From: Macrostomum hystrix
Taxonomy: Eukaryota; Platyhelminthes; Macrostomidae
NCBI GenBank assembly: GCA_950097015.1
Contig: CATNEN010000029.1
Location: forward strand, 682,001 to 746,000
Reading direction: 5' to 3'
DNA length: 64,000 nt
Shown here: one piece after another, positions 63,601 to 64,000 of the stretch
Layout of the letters: each line of letters opens with the position of its first letter
Numbering within the stretch: the first letter of the stretch is position 1
Notes under the pieces: generated by a model
Databases searched by the model: none
What the model was told of the DNA's origin: nothing
What the model saw: only the letters and a program-made list of their open reading frames with translations
Translations under genes and position numbers: made by a program

Positions 63601-63629
63601 ATTTCCAGACACAGAACAATATGGACGAG
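33966..63629 (+). CDS. ITPR: Inositol 1,4,5-trisphosphate receptor-like channel, 5' 40 exons (3' end beyond window)
   Basis: ER calcium-release channel family. About 2258 residues are encoded here; the pore domain must lie further right. Exons: 33966-34114, 35200-35297, 35545-35870, 35957-36034, 36197-36277, 36360-36466, 36563-36650, 37796-37883, 37974-38315, 39116-39204, 39273-39398, 40003-40134, 41278-41463, 42900-43022, 43153-43257, 43412-43651, 43992-44124, 44233-44351, 45167-45425, 45506-45660, 45750-45865, 45959-46061, 46498-46810, 48639-49098, 49911-50183, 52740-52859, 52991-53074, 53750(or 53720)-54029, 54108-54179, 54600-54729, 54802-54940, 57806(or 57923)-58120, 58811-58967, 59058-59255, 59846-59902, 60760-60990, 62229-62504, 62595-62891, 63343-63451, 63609-63629. 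Phases match throughout. Collinearity with vertebrate ITPR, by my own alignment from memory, holds to the RIH-associated domain, but identity looks low. It is therefore a divergent member, and the symbol is a family label only. Confidence 0.88.
34374..34436 (-). repeat. tRNA-derived SINE-like head in IP3R intron 1
   Basis: On the minus strand: aaagcttcggacatctgact, then ctcacgggttcaaacctgag, a B-box-like core with short flanking pairing. Related in form to the copies at 36055 and 50300. Confidence 0.45.
34478..35150. repeat. Minisatellite, 14 bp unit tctcactctcatag, IP3R intron 1
   Basis: About 47 copies, with variants tctcactttaatag and tctcacattaatag. Every unit is a pyrimidine run ending in AG, i.e. 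a miniature 3' splice site. The real acceptor is at 35199, about 50 bases after the array. Confidence 0.95.
36055..36120 (-). repeat. tRNA-derived SINE-like head in IP3R intron 4
   Basis: On the minus strand: tggttaaagtttcggactca, then gaggtcgggagttcgaatct. It shares gagtttcggac / aagtttcggac and aggtcgggagttcgaatc with the plus-strand copy at 50300-50375, so they are one family. Confidence 0.6.
36665..37735. repeat. 46 bp minisatellite with acceptor-like ends, IP3R intron 7
   Basis: About 23 copies with 'gaggctagaatctgattggc' and 'tgtgtcttcactgcag'. Every unit contains the acceptor-like tgtcttcactgcag and an ATTGG (reverse CCAAT) motif. The true acceptor (aaacag at 37795) lies about 60 bases further on. 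Confidence 0.95.
37796..41463 (+). CDS. IP3R-like: IP3-binding core, MIR and first RIH part (exons 8-13)
   Basis: Includes GGQFVQLFHKELEAYVV (cf. GGDVVRLFHAEQEKFL), the MIR repeat FRFRHATTRKYLSV, YARIEHVITGCWLHA and EHVMSFNFVAGVVPTLL, then the helical part. Known vertebrate IP3 contacts are Arg265, Thr266, Thr267, Gly268, Arg269, Arg504, Lys508, Arg511, Tyr567, Arg568 and Lys569. By my alignment the first loop reads LRIREI instead of LRTTGR, so most of those contacts are replaced. The second set is partly kept: KAKQKLLR retains Lys508 and Arg511, and NSRKN retains Arg568/Lys569 but not Tyr567. IP3 binding may be altered. Confidence 0.8.
38345..39020. repeat. Minisatellite, 21 bp unit, IP3R intron 9
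   Basis: About 31 copies of gggtgtctaacccacaagatt. It begins about 60 bases after the donor. Long open frames on both strands (3n unit) are not genes. Confidence 0.94.
39405..39765. repeat. Minisatellite, 16 bp unit, IP3R intron 11
   Basis: About 22 copies of gagtacagttaaaatt or gagtacagttaaattt. It starts within about 10 bases of the donor GTAAGTACAC, and the core gtac resembles the donor's own gtacac. Confidence 0.93.
40138..41005. repeat. Minisatellite, 31 bp unit, IP3R intron 12
   Basis: About 28 copies with 'ctcatgggctataactgtct' and 'gggtcattgtg'. The first unit starts about six bases into the intron: the donor GTGAGGCTCATGGG is itself an altered unit start (gtgctcatggg). The array therefore includes the donor region. 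Confidence 0.94.
41493..41690. repeat. Minisatellite, 21 bp unit, IP3R intron 13 (5' array)
   Basis: About 10 copies of gtgatagtgccagacacacag. Each junction reads cacag|gtgata, an acceptor-like and donor-like pair side by side. It starts about 30 bases after the real donor. Confidence 0.93.
42295..42570 (+). repeat. Minisatellite, 16 bp unit, IP3R intron 13 (3' array)
   Basis: About 17 almost identical copies of aaagtactcacgtact. The unit is self-complementary (AGTAC tcac GTACT). The same unit occurs in reverse orientation in intron 16 at 43850-43960. Confidence 0.95.
42900..46061 (+). CDS. IP3R-like: armadillo / RIH region (exons 14-22)
   Basis: Helical-repeat segment matching the family region after the binding core. 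It includes ISHAQIEVFVELLRRN (cf. ITAAEIDTFVSLVRKN), HHSYLELLKVLCVCNGVAI (cf. FLDYLSDLCVSMNKSIP), FFLRTQLDLFIALCHGRN (cf. YRYQLNLFARMCLDRQ), LPHEFRAKYCEIVI (cf. LPYDLRASFCRLML) and LKLLHYLVKFGYYGDVHDLARLL, read across exons 19-20. No exon is missing, and introns 13, 16 and 22 carry arrays. Confidence 0.85.
43850..43960 (-). repeat. Minisatellite, 16 bp unit, IP3R intron 16, inverted relative to intron 13
   Basis: About seven copies of tttagtacgtgagtac, the exact reverse complement of the intron 13 unit. Exons 14-16 lie between the two inverted arrays. Confidence 0.94.
44352..45166. other. IP3R intron 18, unique sequence
   Basis: No array and no convincing gene. An 80-codon frame at 44434-44676 has no recognisable features. 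Confidence 0.5.
46235..46415. repeat. Short degenerate array, about 34-37 bp unit, IP3R intron 22
   Basis: About five diverged copies with ttctatttttagcac and ggagtttctcct. Each contains tatttttag, an acceptor-like pyrimidine-AG. Confidence 0.8.
46498..54940 (+). CDS. IP3R-like: central armadillo domains (exons 23-31)
   Basis: Exon 23 reads YEYDPMVQLSLQLLNKL (cf. HDYPPLVSGALQLLFRH) without a gap through an internal GTGAGT that looks like a donor but is coding. Exon 24 is the largest (460 bases) and matches the long ARM block (KEVFVNNQELC, FLELLSAIVKVEG; cf. QHIFMNNFQLC, FLQTIVKAEG). Exon 25 has LVDLLATCAEGENRYIE (cf. LVELLAVCTEGKNVYTE). Exon 27 contains a CPLC motif. The exon 28 start is ambiguous between 53720 and 53750, both in phase; the second has the better pyrimidine tract. 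Confidence 0.82.
46905..47225 (+). repeat. CACCTCACTCC-family array, IP3R intron 23, first block
   Basis: About 17 copies of cacctcactccgacatc / cacctcactcctgcatc, about 18 bp. Same family and orientation as 48175-48485; inverted relative to 49240-49845. Confidence 0.93.
47354..47400 (+). pseudogene. Duplicated 5' fragment of IP3R exon 24
   Basis: About 46 bases identical or nearly so to the start of exon 24 (cgttgtattcgacatcctgt followed by caactgagacggacgtc). The upstream intron sequence is also duplicated (attctttatccaatttt at about 47270 and 48540). The copy lost the original attctcag acceptor, but cgtcctcag just inside it could serve. Downstream, ctgtaagtc at about 47448 could act as a donor. 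If spliced in, it would duplicate about 15 codons and disturb the frame. It lies inside intron 23 between two repeat blocks. Confidence 0.85.
48175..48485 (+). repeat. CACCTCACTCC-family array, IP3R intron 23, second block
   Basis: About 17 copies, about 18 bp, mostly cacctcactccgacatc. It belongs to the second copy of the tandemly duplicated intron segment. Confidence 0.93.
49240..49845 (-). repeat. CACCTCACTCC-family array, inverted, IP3R intron 24
   Basis: About 34 copies of ggagtgaggtgggtgtt, the reverse complement of the CACCTCACTCC core. Exon 24 (48639-49098) is thus flanked by oppositely oriented arrays. Confidence 0.93.
50300..50375 (+). repeat. tRNA-derived SINE-like head in IP3R intron 25
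   Basis: gactagagtttcggactttt, then gaggtcgggagttcgaatcc, with a good B-box (gttcgaatcc). It is a family member of the inverted copy at 36055-36120. Confidence 0.6.
50750..51120. promoter_or_regulatory. Promoter-like cluster inside IP3R intron 25
   Basis: Contains two E-boxes (CACGTG at 50752 and 51092), each followed by tgacttacctcagccaatc or tgacttgacctcagccaatc. There are CCAAT motifs at 50769 and 51115 and reverse CCAAT at 50949 and 51024, plus a TATA-like gcggtataaaaccc (TATAAAA at 50936). The duplicated E-box/CCAAT module about 340 bases apart is seen directly. Promoter activity and any transcript are inference; I found no convincing ORF attached to it. Confidence 0.4.
51655..52275 (+). 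repeat. CACCTCACTCC-family array, IP3R intron 25
   Basis: About 36 copies of the 17 bp unit cacctcactccactatc, in direct orientation. Together with the inverted array at 49240-49845 it brackets exon 25. Confidence 0.94.
53110..53715. repeat. Minisatellite with internal dyad, about 34 bp unit, IP3R intron 27
   Basis: About 18 copies. Each contains TGTGGAG tagtcacagt CTCCACA, a perfect 7 bp stem with a 10-base loop. The array runs directly into exon 28; its last unit ends cactgtggag, one of the two phase-compatible acceptors. Confidence 0.93.
54235..54580. repeat. Degenerate CACCTCACTCC-like sequence, IP3R intron 29
   Basis: Scattered copies of accaacctcactccacac and related text, too diverged to give a strict period. 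A smaller patch lies at 55408-55470. Confidence 0.65.
54941..55547. other. IP3R intron 31, first part
   Basis: Unique sequence, with an 88-codon frame at 54982-55248 that has no features of a protein family. No exon with the required phase is evident. Confidence 0.4.
55548..55915. repeat. Minisatellite, about 17-18 bp unit, IP3R intron 31
   Basis: About 21 copies of agctggaaggttaaaaa with variants agttggaagattcaaaa. Confidence 0.93.
56342..57019 (+). CDS. Single-exon ORF nested in IP3R intron 31 (hypothetical protein, 225 aa)
   Basis: ATG at 56342 to TGA at 57019 with no repeats and GC-rich codon choice like the real exons, in an AT-rich intron. The product is acidic: QVQMAARIYSKLVGNAIDIF near the N-terminus, then Asp/Glu/Ser-rich stretches (SESLSDDSSIGLDVG, ELDDSSQEDDG), and an amphipathic C-terminal part (DLTAEIGKAVYVSMLKSI). 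No signal peptide or membrane segment is visible. It cannot be an IP3R exon because it ends in a stop and does not fit phase. It is possibly a retrogene or an independent nested gene on the same strand. Family not recognised. An AATAAA follows at 57236. Confidence 0.6.
   Translation: MPVDLLKASEDAPRKKIQVFAPESPLTDLVCCASLQVQMAARIYSKLVGNAIDIFDLAKVGPAPGLQHEYEEEQRDVVPDVMFDCSESLSDDSSIGLDVGTDCGPVWTELAIVAELDDSSQEDDGTTISVGSLLADHKSRATGLSADTRTLSPRETCAQDIDLTAEIGKAVYVSMLKSISSTAVLTLHSKKQTMLGASRVANSFLNFDSQLCDDAVLQELLNLNI
57020..57805. other. Rest of IP3R intron 31
   Basis: Unique AT-rich sequence that includes the 3' flank of the nested ORF. A 116-codon minus-strand frame (57323-57673) has no recognisable features. 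The in-frame stretch just before 57806 is open (EQLLHPKRW...) but its acceptor does not match phase. Confidence 0.4.
57236..57241 (+). terminator. AATAAA, possible poly(A) signal of the nested ORF
   Basis: agaataaagag, about 217 bases after the stop codon at 57019. It supports, but does not prove, an independent transcript. Confidence 0.4.
57806..63629 (+). CDS. IP3R-like: coupling region and RIH-associated domain (exons 32-40)
   Basis: Exon 32 has a Ser/Gly/Ala-rich linker, then ERLAIRILQILRAF (cf. EKLCIKVLQTLREM). Its 5' boundary is uncertain; 57806 and 57923 are both in phase. Exons 33-34 read MLKYFLHTKEEVFFFAV (cf. the HSFFCRLTEDKKSEKFF region). Exon 36 is Lys/Gly-rich and opens with RRVSL, a PKA consensus site. 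Exons 37-38 are the RIH-associated domain, the best-conserved part: CDGQHKGLQNYLREQ and NFILR (cf. CENHNRDLQNFLRCQ). Exon 40 appears to be a 21-base microexon. The transmembrane pore is not in this window. Confidence 0.82.
58135..58685. repeat. Minisatellite, 14-15 bp unit, IP3R intron 32
   Basis: About 28 copies of gggttgggatttgag with variants gggtttggatttgag and gcacgggatttgag. A degenerate tail (gaatgggttttgagg) reaches about 58685. It starts about 15 bases after the donor. Confidence 0.93.
59260..59785. repeat. 12 bp minisatellite made of donor-like sequence, IP3R intron 34
   Basis: About 44 copies of gagtgagtacat / gagtgagtgcat. The authentic donor at 59256 reads GTGAGTGAGCATGAGTGAG, i.e. 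it is the first unit, and every unit contains a GTGAGT donor core. Both strands are open because 12 is 3n. Confidence 0.96.
59903..60759. other. IP3R intron 35, AT-rich unique sequence
   Basis: No array, gene or RNA seen. Confidence 0.5.
61075..62200. repeat. Minisatellite, 14 bp unit, IP3R intron 36
   Basis: About 80 copies of ctgaatctgacacc with variants ctgactctgacacc, ctgaatctgacatc and ctgaatctgaaacc. The two main forms are intermixed with some higher-order pattern. It resembles the 19 bp array at 10690 only in sharing tctgaca. Confidence 0.95.
62905..63310. repeat. Minisatellite, 23 bp unit, IP3R intron 38
   Basis: About 18 copies with 'tctgatatctgtggactgtg' and 'cag'. It begins within 15 bases of the donor, and units contain ctgtggactgtgcag, an acceptor-like end. 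Variants (gtgctg for gtgcag) destroy the AG in some units. Confidence 0.94.
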
Positions 63630-63687
63630 GTAGGCAAGCCTCTTCCCTTCATCATCTGCTCTGCCTACTTCGTTGTTTTTTTTTAAA

Positions 63688-64000
63688 AAACTCAAACAGT
63701 TCAGAGACCTGTCAAACAGGTTAGGGGACTTGTCTAACAGGTTAGGGGACTTGTCTAACAGGTTAGGGGACTTGTCTAACAGGTTAGGGGACTTGTCTAA
63801 CAGGTTAGGGGACTTGTCTAACAGGTTAGGGGACTTGTCTAACAGGTTAGGGGACTTGTCTAACAGGTTAGGGGACTTGTCTAACAGGTTAGGGGACTTG
63901 TCTAACAGGTTAGGGGACTTGTCTAACAGGTTAGGGGACTTGTCTAACAGGTTAAGGGACTTGTCTAACAGGTTAGGGACTTGTCTAACAGGTTAGGGGA
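63688..64000. repeat. Minisatellite, 21 bp unit, IP3R intron 40, cut by window end
   Basis: About 15 copies of ttaggggacttgtctaacagg. It contains cttgtctaacagg (acceptor-like taacag). Full length unknown. Confidence 0.92.

Overview
This is eukaryotic nuclear DNA. Genes are split into many short exons with GT-AG introns, and codon phases match across nearly every junction. Coding exons are GC-rich and noncoding DNA is AT-rich. The proteins (AMPK alpha, an IP3-receptor-family channel, C2H2 zinc fingers, secreted Cys-rich proteins) point to an animal, most likely an invertebrate. A lophotrochozoan such as a free-living flatworm is a guess only. There is no bacterial gene organisation.

Layout. 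1-1057: last intron and last exon of a C2H2 zinc-finger gene (+). 1140-3515: two minisatellites. About 4333-4545: an inverted pair of tRNA-derived, SINE-like heads. 4774-10532: a complete AMPK catalytic alpha subunit, six coding exons and 578 codons. 10690-17290: mostly tandem repeats (19 bp and 33 bp families). 17525-21818: a head-to-head inverted pair of genes for small secreted Cys-rich proteins, with mirrored TATA boxes in a shared promoter region. 21975-24860: more arrays. 25975-29520: a six-exon gene for an unrecognised glycoprotein with a signal peptide and a probable GPI anchor. 30056-33150: arrays. 33966 to the right edge: about 40 exons of a large IP3-receptor-like gene, running from the beta-trefoil domains to the RIH-associated domain. 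The pore lies beyond the window. A single-exon ORF (56342-57019) sits on the same strand in one of its introns.

The dominant feature is tandem repetition: roughly 35 separate arrays with units of 12-50 bp. Each has a different sequence, and about half of all introns contain one. Many units carry splice-site-like sequence. Some contain the authentic splice site of their own intron, and several begin only a few bases after a donor. The clearest case is the Cys-rich pair: a 50-bp unit includes the true 3' splice site, with about 38 copies in one paralogue's intron and about 5 in the other's. Two families also occur in opposite orientation in neighbouring introns of the IP3-receptor gene, an arrangement that could pair in RNA. 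Most long ORFs in the window are open frames running through such arrays, not genes.
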